This document shows, one piece after another, positions 53,555 through 64,000 of a stretch of 64,000 nucleotides of DNA (its first letter is position 1; every line of letters begins with the position of its first letter). The notes under the pieces were generated by a model. That model was not told where the DNA came from. It was given only the letters and a program-made list of their open reading frames with translations, and did not search any database. The position numbers and the translations under genes are program-made. Source of the stretch: Micropterix aruncella (taxonomy: Eukaryota > Arthropoda > Insecta > Lepidoptera > Micropterigidae); the NCBI GenBank assembly GCA_944548615.1, contig OX155974.1:3224001-3288000 (forward strand), written 5' to 3'.

Positions 53555-54858
53555 AAATTTTGGGCTAGCTCTAAAACTGCCCTCTTCTGCTCTACGCCAA
53601 CTCCAGAATAACCAAAAATTCGATTCTAAGCAATTCCAAGGATCCGGCAATATCGAAGCACGTAGTAAGTGGCCGTAGTGAGTCAAATGATCTACAAGCC
53701 CGCGTTGACTTCCACAAAAAGTTCCAATCAGCCAGAATGGCACTGGTCTGGGATATGGCAGTACAACCATGAGCGATGTGAGAAGTCTCTCTTGCGGAGA
53801 GATTACGACAGCAATAGTATGGCTCACGCTATTGGCCTTCAATGCCAGAATGATTGGACAACAATTGGAGACTTTTGCATTCCTCCTCCAATGCACTGGA
53901 AAGTAATGTTGTATGACTGGACGCCAGAGATGCTGAAATTTTATTTAAATGCCTCTCAGCATACACTTCTAGACCCCAGTAACCTCGCTCGTTGGAGCTA
54001 TGCCGAGGATAGTTCATGTCCCCTTTGTAGCAACACCCCTTGCACAGCTAGACATATTCTAGCTGGCTGCAAGGTGGCCTTGGATCAAGGACGATACACT
54101 TACCGCCACGACAAAGTCCTTGCTGTTATTCGCAAGGTACTTAGCCTCTCAGTGGCTCGAGCCAACAAGGTTTCCACAGTATCCTCCAAACCCCCAATAC
54201 AGTTTGTGCGGGTTGGCTCTAAAGGCAAAAAACATCTCACTGTGAAACCTTTCTCAATAATCGAGAAAGCTTCAGATTGGATTATGGAGGTCGATTCGGT
54301 CTCTAAGCAGTATAAATTCCCTGAAAGTCTCGGATGCACAGCCCTGCGTCCAGATATAACTCTTTACTCTCTATCTTGGAAGATGGTCCTTATCGTAGAA
54401 TTAACTGTTCCATGGGAATCAAATATCCCAAAAGACCACGAGTACAAATTAAATAAATACCATGACCTCGTAAATGCCGTCACCCGGAACGGCTTCACTG
54501 TTCACCTTCACTCGGTGGAAGTAGGCGCACGTGGCCAGCCAGCTAAATCTTTGTTTCACCATTTTAAAGATCTTGGTCTCTCCAGGAAAATAATCAACTC
54601 CTTTCTAGAAAAATTATCTAAAACCGCGATCTCTGCATCTCAAATTGTATGGCTTCGAAGGGGGAGTGAATGGGTGGTAAAGTGAACGCTCACATGTGGC
54701 GAGACAGCTGTCCTAAATCTACCACCGCCGGTCGTTAGTCCGGAATCCACCCTTCACCTCCTAGAAGTGTAAAAAAAAAAACAAAACAAAAATGTATATA
54801 TGATGGGCCCGATTTTTGGTCGGTGAATTCCATGGCAGCTCCGTTTGTATTTTATTTT
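53555..54858 (+). pseudogene. R2/REL-type retrotransposon, copy 5
   Basis: A 338-codon frame (53669-54685): CPLCSNTPCTARHILAGC, GRYTYRHDKVLAVI, LRPDITLYSLSWKMVLIVEL and KYHDLVNAVTRNG. A small deletion near 53775 removes a few codons relative to copy 1. The 3' UTR ends GGCAGCTCCGTTTGTATTTTATTT. Its 5' side starts next to a PB3 MITE. Confidence 0.75.
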
Positions 54859-55180
54859 TTTAATTTTATTTATCTTGCTACTTTGGATGTTACTATGTTC
54901 AGTTTTTAGTAAGTATATATTCGATTTATTGACTATTTCAATTGTTAGGCTTCTGCTTTGATTATTCAACTTTTTAACTGACTATTTTAATTATTGTGTC
55001 TTTAGTAGGTAGCTATTAGAATTATTGACTATTTTATTAAATAATCCTTTAATTTGTTTTGTAATAAGATTCTACGAATAACTTTTAGTAGGTTCCAAAG
55101 TTTCTTAGATGCTATATATTTTTTTTATAACATATGCATGTTAAGTAAAGATTAAAGTAGTAATGAGACTTACAACTTAA
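54859..55180. other. AT-rich, no gene
   Basis: AT-rich sequence after the REL-type tail. Nothing recognisable. Confidence 0.4.
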
Positions 55181-55184
55181 AACT

Positions 55185-55390
55185 GAGACTTACTACTTCC
55201 TGCTTCAAACAGTCCCTGATGGTTTTCTTACCTATAGCGAAGGGGACCCCAAAAAATGGCTCTACCGGGCATTCCGGTGTGCCCAGTTTGCCAGTTTTGC
55301 GTTGGCGGGTAGGCCTTGATGGCCTGGTATCCATATTAAGGTGATTTTGTTTGGGAAATTTGTTGAGCTCTTTCATATAGTCCCAGACCA
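55185..55390 (-). pseudogene. R1/LOA-type RNase H fragment (tentative)
   Basis: The - strand reads GTPECPVEPFFGVPFAIGKKTIRDCLKQE, resembling the junction after RNase H (GPEPCCGVPKSLANLMLKQ) of the element at 58820. Short and uncertain. Confidence 0.4.
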
Positions 55391-56736
55391 CAAAAGATTC
55401 TGTGGGAGTTAATGGGCCCATGATGAGTTGGCTACGAAGACCCATTCTGTTCAGGGTTGGTCACACTCACAGGTCAACACCTATCCAACGGCCTCCACGC
55501 ATAAAGTGCGAGCCTGGGTAGGACTCTGGCCTTATGGTCAGTTTCCCCTAGGAATCAACCTTCTGGCGCTCCTGGACGGTCTGCGCACCGTGCGGCGTAA
55601 GCCAATCGACTGTGTACTCTAACTAACATCTTGCGGTGTCGACTACAACGGGCGAGCCCATCACCACAGGACGTTTTAACGATTAGTCGTTCTGTCACCC
55701 TGCAGTGAACGTAGAAGACTTTGGACAGTACAATCCTACGTCCAGCTACGTCACAACCCGTGAGAGTCCAACGCCTTACCGCGAGTTAGCCAGGAATAAA
55801 CCCGGCGGGCTCGAGATACTCGCGCCCTCACTTCCAATTGTGACCAGATTTCTCCGGTCTCTCGATTGGTCCCGAGTTCGAGGTCGCTTGCGCGGTCCTC
55901 TCCCTTATGAAGCGGTGAAACGGAGTGCACCGAATCTATCGCGGACCAAGGTGTCCTTTGCCCGCCTCTTACACGGGATCGGATGGCCAATGGTCAATTC
56001 AAGAGCAGTCGCCATAAGGTAAGCAACCACCCCCGCTCTATAGGAAACAATACAGTTCCCAGACTCCCCCGACTGTTAGTCGGAGAGCACAATCGATTAG
56101 CTTGCGCCGCACGGTGTGCAGACCGTCCAGAGCGCCAGAGGTTTGATTCCCAGGGGTGACTGGTTGACCCAGTGTCCTACCCAGGATTCGCACCCTATGA
56201 GGGGAGGCCGTCGGATGGGTGTTGACCCGTGAGTGTGACCGACCCTGAACACATGGGTCATCATGGCCAACTCATCATGGGCCCACACTCTAACTAACAG
56301 TCGAGGGAGTCTGGAAGCAGTACTGTTTCCTATAGAGCGGGGGTGGTTGCGGACCTTACGGCAACTGCTCTTGAAATGACCATCGGCCATCCGATCCTGG
56401 GTGAACAGCCGTGCAAAGGACGCTGTGGTCCGCGATAGATTCGGTAAACACCGCTTCGTAAGGGAGAGGACCGCGCAAGCAACCTCGAACTCGTAACCAA
56501 TCGAGAGACCGGAGTAATCTGGTCACAATTGGAAGTAAGGGCGTGAGTGTAGGCCCGCTGGGTAACATTCCTGGCTATCTCGCGGTTAAGGCGTTGGCCT
56601 CTTACGGGCTTGTGGCGTAGCTGGACGGTGGAATGTTTTGTCCTCAAGTCTTCTGCGCTCACTCCAGGGAGATAGAACGACTAATCGTTAAAACTTCCTG
56701 AGGTGACGGGCTCGCCCGCTGTAGACAACAACCCAA
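55388..56736 (+). mobile_element. Retroposon-family copy interrupted by a second copy
   Basis: The left part (55400-55628) starts GGGAGTTAATGGGCCC. The right part (56288-56736) ends AGGTGACGGGCTCGCCCGCTGTAG. Without the inner copy and its 12-bp duplication the length is about 670 bp, like the 46 kb copy. Confidence 0.75.
55629..56287 (-). mobile_element. Inner retroposon copy with 12-bp TSD
   Basis: Flanked by the perfect 12-bp repeat CTCTAACTAACA (55617-55628 and 56288-56299) and inserted in reverse orientation in a relative. 659 bp from GTCGACTACAACGGGCGAGCC to ACTCATCATGGGCCCACA. Confidence 0.8.
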
Positions 56737-56891
56737 GTTGTGGTAACTTTATCCAGTGTCCAATGCTGCTCTGCTGTCAGAGCAGATGAGGATTTTTCTA
56801 TTATTTACTTGGTCATGGTTAGAGTTGAAAATATTGTAGTTGAAATCTGTCCACCTTTTTTTATTTGTTATAACTGTATTTTCTTCACTTT

Positions 56892-57471
56892 GTGAGAATG
56901 GCCACCCTTCACTAGACTCCAATTGCTTGTGTGCGAAGGGTGGTTCTCAGCATGAAGGTTGCTCCGTTAATGAGAGTCGTAGATGTCCGTGTAGAAGAGT
57001 TTATTCAGAAGATTGAAGAGAAGTGAGTCGAAGTCGCCAGTTCTTAACGCCTTGAGTTGTGTTCGCCGTTGTGTTGTAGTGTGGGCGCGAGGTGAAGCCG
57101 TGGCGGTGCATGTGTAGTCGAGGAGTGAAGTGTGTAGTCGAGATATCTGTCCACTGAGGGGACGATGTGTAGAGCGCGGTACTGTCTGCCGAAGTAATGA
57201 TGTAGAGGGGCAACTGTCTGCCAAAGGAATGATGTCGATCGAATGAAATGTACTGCGTTTTATAGGGTGATCGGTGATGCAATAGCTACGAGTGGGGCGA
57301 CGCATGTGTCGCTTGCCTGGGCAATATTTGCCAAATTTAGCTGGAAATTAACTGCAGCTGCTCGTGTAAGTTTGGGCGAGTCTGCAGTTTTCTATTCTGT
57401 GAAATTAACTTTTTTGTTGTGGGTATGTGGGGCCGTAGGCTCCTACAACTTAAAGCTGTGGGTGGCCAGCA
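56892..57471 (-). repeat. LTR-like block (TATA box and AATAAA)
   Basis: On the - strand CCCTATAAAACGCAG (near 57260) is followed 250 bp on by CTGAATAAACTC (near 57003), the spacing of promoter and poly(A) signal in a solo LTR. Inverted GGCCACCC lies near both proposed ends (TGTTGCTGGCCACCC and GGGTGGCCATTCTCACA). No convincing TSD. Family unknown. Confidence 0.35.
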
Positions 57472-57659
57472 ACATCTGTGACAGCGTACCTATGTCAGTG
57501 CGCACTACTACCTATGAACGGCGGTTGCAGTTTGTGTCTGTGTCTTTGCTTAGACACCGTGCGTTTTCGAAGCTTTTCCACTGGATTTTGCTCGATATAA
57601 AATGAAATGTTATTTAGGGTTCCGTGTTATTAAAATGGCTATTTTCCAATATAATTCCT

Positions 57660-58010
57660 TTCTTAACTAACCTCGGGCGGCTTGATGTTATTATTTGATT
57701 AAATTATGTCGGTATTTTTTTTGTGGCGATTGTGTAAGAGATATTGCAACCAATATTTAACAATGTAGTTATCGACGCATCTGTTTACCAAAGTTCAAGT
57801 CCAATATTTCAAGATTGAAGTATGACCAGCGCGCCCCCTGGTGGACTGATTTCAACCACAATTTTTTCAACTCTCGCCATGATCAAATGATGCTTGCATG
57901 CCGAATTTCAGCTCAATTGGATGAAGCGTTTGGGCACTATCGGGTAGGAATACACACAGAAGTGCGTTCACAATACTTTTCCTCTGCCGGGAAAGTAAAA
58001 GTAGATTAAA
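57660..58010. repeat. Dispersed repeat related to 32740-33150
   Basis: Shares GACGCATCTGTTTACCAAAGTTCAAG, GCTCAATTGGATGAAGCGTTTGGGCACTATCG and the inverse of GACTTTCCCGGCA with the 33 kb repeat. Confidence 0.5.
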
Positions 58011-58790
58011 TGTTAATTTAGCATTTTATGCCACTTAATAAAATATTAATGACTAACTATAAGCTTTTTCGTGACTTTCAATAAATTTATCATTTAAAAA
58101 TAAAATAAAACACTTGCCCAGTTTCGTGTTTTATTACATCTGGCAACCTAATCTACGACTACGTCCTGAAACATCAAAGCTTCCAGTTTCTTAAGACTTC
58201 TTGATAGCAATTGTGTTCTGGGATTCCCAAGCATTGTCCTGCGGCCTCCCACGCTTTAAATTAAATGAAACAAATTGTATCTTTTGTACACGACCACCTT
58301 TTAATGTTTAATAAAAATAAATGGATCTTTAGAGGAACATTCAATATTGGAAGAGTCAACACAATACAATGAACGGTGAGAGGAGCTGCACGTACATCAA
58401 TTTATTCAAAAAAATACATTAAATTACTCTTAGAATTAGTTACGTCGTCTAGAAACGTCTAACGTCAAGGGTCAAGATATTCCAAGACTCGAAAGAGCAG
58501 ACTCAGAAACAGTGTATTATTATGGAGGTATCTATAGGAAATGTCAGACTAGTGGGGAGGGGGCGGAAGGAGGGTAAAAACTCGTATCGACTTGTGAGCG
58601 TGGCCCACTGTGAGGGACTCAGCTTGCATGTCGATACCGGTTTGCTTTAGTCGAGTGCCATGTTCCGTGCCGCTCGATCCTGAGCCGCACGCTGTTGGTT
58701 TTATGGCAGTGCTCATTAACACTGGCATTCGCCTGTTTAAATACCCTCTCAGCTCCTAACCTGTCGGAAGCCAGTCATTCCATGCAAAAT
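58011..58790. other. Unassigned, no gene seen
   Basis: Moderately AT-rich. A - strand stretch near 58160-58260 reads AWEAAGQCLGIPEHN, which I cannot place. Confidence 0.3.
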
Positions 58791-58799
58791 TTTCCAAGT

Positions 58800-59450
58800 C
58801 CTCGAAAATTTGTTTGTAGATGTGTGCAAACATACTAATATATAAAAAAGTCGACGAACTTGCTAAGACGGGAGCAAAGGGAACGTTATACGGCCCTGAA
58901 CCTTGCTGTGGCGTACCAAAAAGCCTTGCAAACCTAATGCTCAAACAAATGTGTTTAGAACAATCCGTCAACCACTGGAACAACACGCCAGGTTTGAATC
59001 ATTCCAAAGCGCTTATTAAGGCTTACGACCGTAAGATGGCCCGTGAGGCCTTATCGCTAAATAGGAACAATCTACGCATACTGGTGAGGGCGCTCACGGG
59101 GCATTGTGGCCTGAACAAACACATGTTCAACCTCAAGCTCAGAGACACAAAAATGTGCAGGTTCTGCCAAGGAGCAGAGGAAACTCCCCAGCACCTCATG
59201 TGCGAGTGTGGCCCGCTGATGCGTAAAAGATACACCCACTTGGGTGGTCATTACCTCCAACCTGAGGAGGTAAAACAATCTGGCGCCAAAAGCCTGCTGC
59301 GGTTCTTAAATGATTTGAGGCTTAACGCAGAACTATAGTAGGTGGCGAACACAATAGATCAGCAATGGTCGCAGTGTTACAAGGCTCATAAAGACCTTAG
59401 AAAAGCCCCACTCAACAAATTAAAAAAAAAAACAAAAAAATAATATATAC
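58800..59450 (+). pseudogene. R1/LOA-type retrotransposon 3' end, copy 2
   Basis: Frame 58820-59338: the tail of RNase H (VDELAKTGAKGTLYGPEPCCG), then LVRALTGHCGLNKHMFNLKL, a zinc-type motif CRFCQGAEETPQHLMCECG and a conserved C-terminus. The stop is followed by a short 3' UTR and an A-rich tail at 59431-59450. The head of the element (endonuclease, RT) is missing. Confidence 0.8.
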
Positions 59451-59740
59451 CGGTGGCTTATTTAATTGCAGGCTTCAATGACTGGCTTTTACCGCAGTGG
59501 AGGGAGAAATAGAGCCGATAACTGCATAAATATTGATATAATACGAATAATACTCCACCCAGGGTTTAAGGGCCACTCGTCATTAAATATCGTGGTTTGA
59601 AGTGTCTTTGATGTTGCTCGTTGGGGCGGGGATGTAGCCTGATATAGTGGAGCAACCCTGATATACTGCAGTTTGTGTTTTATGCAGATGCAGCTGCAAC
59701 CGCGATGAATGCCTTTTACGCCGTCAACCTCATACACTAA

Positions 59741-60631
59741 GGGCCGATTTTTCAATAGTCAGATAAACAGTCGGATAGGGCTTATTCATTAGATAGTACA
59801 AAATTTAATTTTTCAATAGTCAGTTAACAGTTATCAAAAGAATAAAAATACTATTCGCTGAATAAAGTTATCCGCTGCTCCGAGGGTCGGATAACGAGTT
59901 ATTTGTCCAATAAATTGATCCGTCAAACTGATTTTGACAGTGAGAGGTTAGGTTGTGATAATTTCTGGTGATCTTTTGCGTTGAGAAATGGATTTATTCG
60001 CTGTGTTAGATGACGTTGCTATTGAATAAGAAGCAGAAATTATAATTACTTAAAATCGGTTCTGAGAAAACAAAGAGTAGTGAGAAACAGACCGGATAAT
60101 TTTGTACAATGGGATGATGTGGAATTTAAGCGAAGATTCAGACTACAAAAAGAAACCGTCCAGTATCTGCTGACATTGATTGAAGGCCAAATTAAACACA
60201 ATACATAAAGGTTAGATCATGCTTATGATGATGCATCAAACCACCTATGATGCAATTACTTGTCCTGAAACTAACAGACCTATCTCGTTTTATTATTAAA
60301 CTTTCCATTTTTAAACGACAAACTCGCAAATTCACGAAATACGCATACGACAAAGCGCGCAATTCGAGGTTATGTTGATAGCAAATGTCAAATAAATATT
60401 CTTTAAGAGCTTCTCGCTCTAGCATATAGAGTGGTTCAATCATTCTGTCTCGCTTTTTGTGTATTGTCTGAAGTTAGTGCTGCCAACATAGCGAAACATC
60501 TTCCAATAACTATTTGACAGTTATTTGATGACTGAAAAACTCACCAATGTTATTCGACGAATAAATCAACAGATAAAATAATTCCTTGGATACTTATTAG
60601 ACAGTTTATCTGACGATTGAAAAATCGACCC
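59741..60631 (+). mobile_element. PIF/Harbinger-type element, 891 bp
   Basis: Ends GGGCCGATTTTTCAATAGTCAG and, inverted, GGGTCGATTTTTCAATCGTCAG. The 3-bp TAA flanks both sides (59738-59740 and 60632-60634), as expected for PIF/Harbinger. Inside is a transposase remnant. Confidence 0.85.
59988..60209 (+). pseudogene. Harbinger transposase N-terminal remnant
   Basis: A short start, MDLFAVLDDVAIE-stop, at 59988, then VRNRPDNFVQWDDVEFKRRF and RLQKETVQYLLTLIEGQI near 60081-60209, ending in a stop. The WDD..F..RFRL..ETV..LL pattern is that of HARBI1-type transposases. The catalytic DDE region is absent. Confidence 0.7.
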
Positions 60632-61354
60632 TAAATAACTCATCTGAGCCATTTTTTAGCGTGTCATTCCCTCCTGCAACTTGTCATTCAGCGTTTTTAG
60701 ACGGCTCAGTCAGAGCTGCTCAGATTGTGGATACTGTAATAACGAACACGGACTACCGCAAAAATATATTGGTTCTTATATCGTTGTGTAAGAAGTATCA
60801 CATACTTTGGGACCCTAAACACGCCACTAATTATAACAAACTAGAAAGAGAGAACGCTCAGGGTGAAATTACTACATAAGTCTTTTGACTCGCAGCGGTT
60901 TCTATGCTCACTGTGAGGCACTTACTGATGCTCTTCCATCGAGATGCTCACTGCGAGCCGCTCATTGAGCGCCGCGTTTGCAATTTGATACGAGGCTTTT
61001 AAGGCCATCGGGCAAACGATTGAAACGTCTTATTATTGATTATATAGAGTACTCATGGAGGGGTACATGGCAATCGGTTGAACGGTATAGAAGTTGATGT
61101 AATACAGCACCATCTAGTGACAAGTTACAACAAAATGGATATCACGAAAATATTATCGAAGCTCAAATACCTAAGAATACCGATTTTCATGGCGATCGGT
61201 GGAACGGTATTGAAATTAATCTACGTTTTGGCAACCCTTCTACGCCGGTGACGCAGTATGTTGCCGCTGTCGACATGCAACCCTTCTACGCAGCTGGCCC
61301 TGCCGCCGCAGGGTCTGGCAAAATTATAGCAATTTATTTGGCCATCTATAATTA
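60632..61354. other. Unassigned; holds a dispersed repeat
   Basis: 61060-61220 repeats the GGCAATCGGTTGAACGGTATAGAAGTTG phrase of 25143-25200. A 72-codon + strand frame at 60661 has no motif. Confidence 0.4.
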
Positions 61355-62144
61355 ATGACCATCATAGGTGTCGATGAAAATGAGTTGGCGACCCTATTAC
61401 GCAGGGTGGAGAAGGAAAGCAAGGAGTACGGACTGCACATGAACCGCAGCAAGACCAAACTCATGTTTGTGGACCGGGCTGGAACCATGCAACACACCAA
61501 CGAGCTGAGTGACCTTCAAGCTGTGAAAGACTTTGTTTATCTGGGCACCATGATAAGCAACGACGGAAACTGCGAAAAGGAGGTCTCACGCAGAAGCCAG
61601 ATGTCAAGATCGGCCATGAGCAAGCTAGAAAGGCTGTGGAAGAATCGGGGTATAAGTAAGCGGACTAAGGTCAGGCTGGTTCAAGCTCTGGTTTTCTCGA
61701 TCTTTCTCTATGCATCGGAGACCTGGACCCTGAAGGGTCGTATACGCACCAAAATTGATGCACTGGAGATGTGGTGTTGGCGTAAAATGCTAGGAATCCC
61801 ATGGTCAGCACGCCGCACCGACAAATCTGTCCTGGAAGAACTCGGCATCCAAGTGAGGCTCTCCACCGTATGCATGAGAAGTGTCCTGCAGTTCTTCGGT
61901 CATATTGCCAGGAGAAACCCAGAGAATCTGGAGAAAATGCTTTCCGGGGGTCAATTGGAGAGAAGAAGAAGCAGAGGCCGATCACCGGCCAGATGGAACG
62001 ACTTCATCAAAGAAGTTACAAAAGGGTCAATACAATCTGCGACCCGCCATGGAGAAGACAAGTCGAAGTGGAGGAGCCTCGTAGGCAAACTGTTGTCTAG
62101 TGGCCACGATCCTCAGTAATGAGAGAACGACGGAGAAGAAGAAT
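61355..62144 (+). pseudogene. RTE-type retrotransposon 3' part, copy 2
   Basis: A 254-codon open frame from 61355 to 62119: EYGLHMNRSKTKLMFVDR (end of the RT palm), DFVYLGTMISNDGNCEKEVSRR, ALVFSIFLYASETWTL, DALEMWCWRKMLGIPWSARR and SPARWNDFIKEV. This order is typical of RTE-type elements. The catalytic RT motifs lie in the missing 5' part. It ends ACGACGGAGAAGAAGAA without poly(A), as RTE elements often do. Confidence 0.85.
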
Positions 62145-62324
62145 AATTAATGGCTTTTATAAGGGACTGATTGATTATAAAAACACAAATATTTAACTAA
62201 TGATAACACTAATAACAAACAATGATCAGTGCCATCTATAACATTTTTATACAGAATGAGAATAAACGGCAACGTAAGTTAAAGAATTGTGGAAAAACCA
62301 AATAAGTAAAAAAAAATTGGTTAT

Positions 62325-62485
62325 CTCGCGGTTAAGGCGTTGGCCTCTTACGGGTTTGTGGCGGAGCTTGACGGTGGACTGTTCTGTCTAAGTCTTCTTC
62401 GCTTACTCCAGGGAGATAGAACGACTAATCGTTTAAACTTCCTGAGGTGACGGGCTCGCCCGCTGTAGTCGACAACCCTAGTTGC
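62325..62485 (+). repeat. Retroposon-family 3' end
   Basis: GGTTATCTCGCGGTTAAGGCG to GGTGACGGGCTCGCCCGCTGTAGTCGACAACCCTAGTTG: the last ~160 bp of the family, 5'-truncated just before the tRNA-like GGTTAAGGCGTTGGCC. Confidence 0.75.
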
Positions 62486-63304
62486 CATACTACGAACGCC
62501 GCCATATTGAACATAAGAGACTCAATGTTTGGAACTACTACTTTGAGTAATACTACACATTGCGATTCGAAGTAAAATCCTAGCTGCCGAAATGTACTAT
62601 GGCATTGAGCAATGTAACACTCTATATACTCAACAATTTCGTTGAGTATCAATAAAAAAATCACTTTTACTATCAGATATCAACTTTTTTGACAACACAA
62701 ACTCTAGCTATGGCAGTGACTGTCAGCGTATATACAACAAAATATAATAAAATTAACGACAATGGTTCGGTCATCTGGACAGTGCTCTTAACTATCTAGT
62801 ATACATACAATTATCTATACAATTCATAAATGCGCTATTATATCAATTTAAAAAAATTTAAAACACAGAAATAATCTGATTTTTGAAGGATAAGATTCTA
62901 TACTCAGCTATAGAGAGACTGAACAAGACCAATAATTAAAAAAAAAAAAATAAACTCGACTGTTGTTCCAAAAAGTGAACTATTGTAGGTATTTATAATT
63001 ATTAGAAACAATTTGTTTGCGCTGAAAAGTGCATTTTTTAGAGAATAAAGTTCTACAATTCAATTTACGAAAGTTGACGTGTTGCGAAGGATGTCACTAA
63101 TTAAAAACTCACTTGTATAATCAATGACGGGTAAACTCCCTTGTATAATCAAAGTCCTTATTATCAATCGAATCGTGGAATTTACAAACGAAAAACATTC
63201 ACAAAATTTTACTATTTTATTATTTAAAGAATGTGCAATGTCTGCCATTTTGAAAATAGTGACTTTTGGAAACCGTACATACCCTTCCAGTGTCGAGCAG
63301 GGGG
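62486..63304. other. Unassigned, no gene seen
   Basis: AT-rich, with an A-run near 62938-62951. I tested - strand frames here for the missing LAP3 N-terminal exon and found no fit. Confidence 0.35.
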
Positions 63305-63312
63305 CAGGAGAA

Positions 63313-63722
63313 GGGTCCCATCAAACTTGCAGAAGGCAAATTTGCAGACGGCAATCTTGCAGACGGCATTCTTGCAGGCGGCAGTTTTGCAGAAGGCAAT
63401 CTTGCAGAAGGCAGTTTTGAAAATGTCAAAACGACCTAACCTAACCTAACAGAAAAACTTAAATTTTTTTTTTTAATGTTTGGTTTGATGTATAAAAGTC
63501 ATCCACTACAAGGATGCCGGTAATTAATGTCATTTCGATTTTAGGGAAAGAAAAACCTAACCTAACCTAACCTAACAGAAAAACTTAAAAACTGTACTGA
63601 AGGTTGCCGCCTGCAAGGTTGCCGCCTGCAAGGTTGCCTCCTGCAAATCTGCCCTCAACAAATTTGGAACTGTCAAAAGTGACATTTGTGCAAAATTGCC
63701 GCATGCAAAACTGGCGCCTCCC
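63313..63722 (-). mobile_element. 410-bp non-autonomous element, copy 2
   Basis: Flanked by the perfect 8-bp repeat CAGGAGAA (63305-63312 and 63723-63730). It starts GGGTCCCATCAAAC and ends CTGGCGCCTCCC, the same ends as copy 1 in reverse. The 15-bp units are at 63330-63420, with (CCTAA)3 at 63435-63449 and (CCTAA)4 at 63556-63575. The length is the same as copy 1 (410 bp). Confidence 0.88.
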
Positions 63723-63730
63723 CAGGAGAA

Positions 63731-64000
63731 CATAGCGACAGCCGATTGGCCAAAAGCACGCAACAAGTAGCTTCGATCACCCGATTAAATGAAAACGAGT
63801 GTCTCACCAGGCGAGCGAAATAAAATATTTAGGTCTTGGATTCAAGTCTCCAAGCCTGATTTATGGAAAATTATATTGCTGAATATTGCCGCTTATAAGA
63901 CCCATTTTAATTTGTGTTACTTCTTATCATATGAGGATAATGCAGGGGCTACACGCATCGCGAGTGTCATTCACTCGTATTGAGGTCATTCACTTACAGC
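63731..64000. other. Unassigned window end
   Basis: Mixed composition. A 64-codon + strand frame at 63789 has no motif. It could continue outside the window. Confidence 0.3.

Noticed and set aside
55428..56662. Many frames of 70-110 codons on both strands in the retroposon copies
   Set aside because: They cross insertion borders of nested copies, differ between copies, and show no conserved protein.
57243..57605. 120-codon + strand frame
   Set aside because: It lies over the LTR-like block, has no domain, and its composition is not protein-like.
63060..63248. - strand frame tested as the LAP3 N-terminal exon
   Set aside because: The weak similarity ends at a possible GT donor in the wrong phase for the exon at 51504, and the conserved N-terminal domain residues are absent.

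Overview
This is a window of an animal nuclear genome, almost certainly an insect. It has split protein-coding genes with GT-AG introns, short (TTAGG)n/(CCTAA)n runs of the insect telomeric type, and dense retrotransposons and DNA transposons. It is not bacterial: there are no operons, and most long reading frames belong to transposable elements (TEs). The order cannot be fixed from sequence alone.

Two host genes can be reconstructed. A TEX261/SVP26 homologue (+ strand, five exons, 10740-16438, 197 aa) is complete. A cytosolic leucyl aminopeptidase of family M17 (LAP3-like, - strand) runs from its stop codon at 23803 to at least 51504. Nine exons join in phase and hold all the metal-binding and catalytic motifs. 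The N-terminal exon(s) were not found. Its introns span more than 27 kb and are packed with TEs, some within 12-30 nt of splice sites.

Layout. 1-9031: flank, then a young Ty3/Gypsy-type LTR retrotransposon (970-9026; LTRs nearly identical; TSD AATAT; gag, then a -1 shift to pol; integrase broken by a frameshift and a stop). 9067-10562: a composite DNA element with an 8-bp target-site duplication (TSD), holding 15-bp subrepeats, TTAGG runs and a nested 410-bp element that recurs at 63313-63722. 10740-16438: TEX261, with a TE-filled third intron. 16.5-23.4 kb: non-LTR fragments, a hAT MITE with a nested TTAA MITE, a 5S-rRNA-derived retroposon and a retroposon with tRNA-like modules. 23.8-51.5 kb: LAP3, with CR1-, RTE-, Jockey- and R2-like fragments, a Penelope-like element with 181-bp inverted repeats, three MITE families with TTAA ends, and hAT and Tc1/mariner elements. 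51.5-64 kb: non-LTR fragments, nested copies of the ~655-bp retroposon, a LTR-like block, a PIF/Harbinger relic, an RTE copy and the second 410-bp element.

Most likely to be new are (i) the 410-bp element and the composite around it, (ii) the ~655-bp retroposon with tRNA-like modules and 12-13 bp TSDs, and (iii) the 5S-derived retroposon. Family names for TEs come from motifs read by eye, not from database searches.
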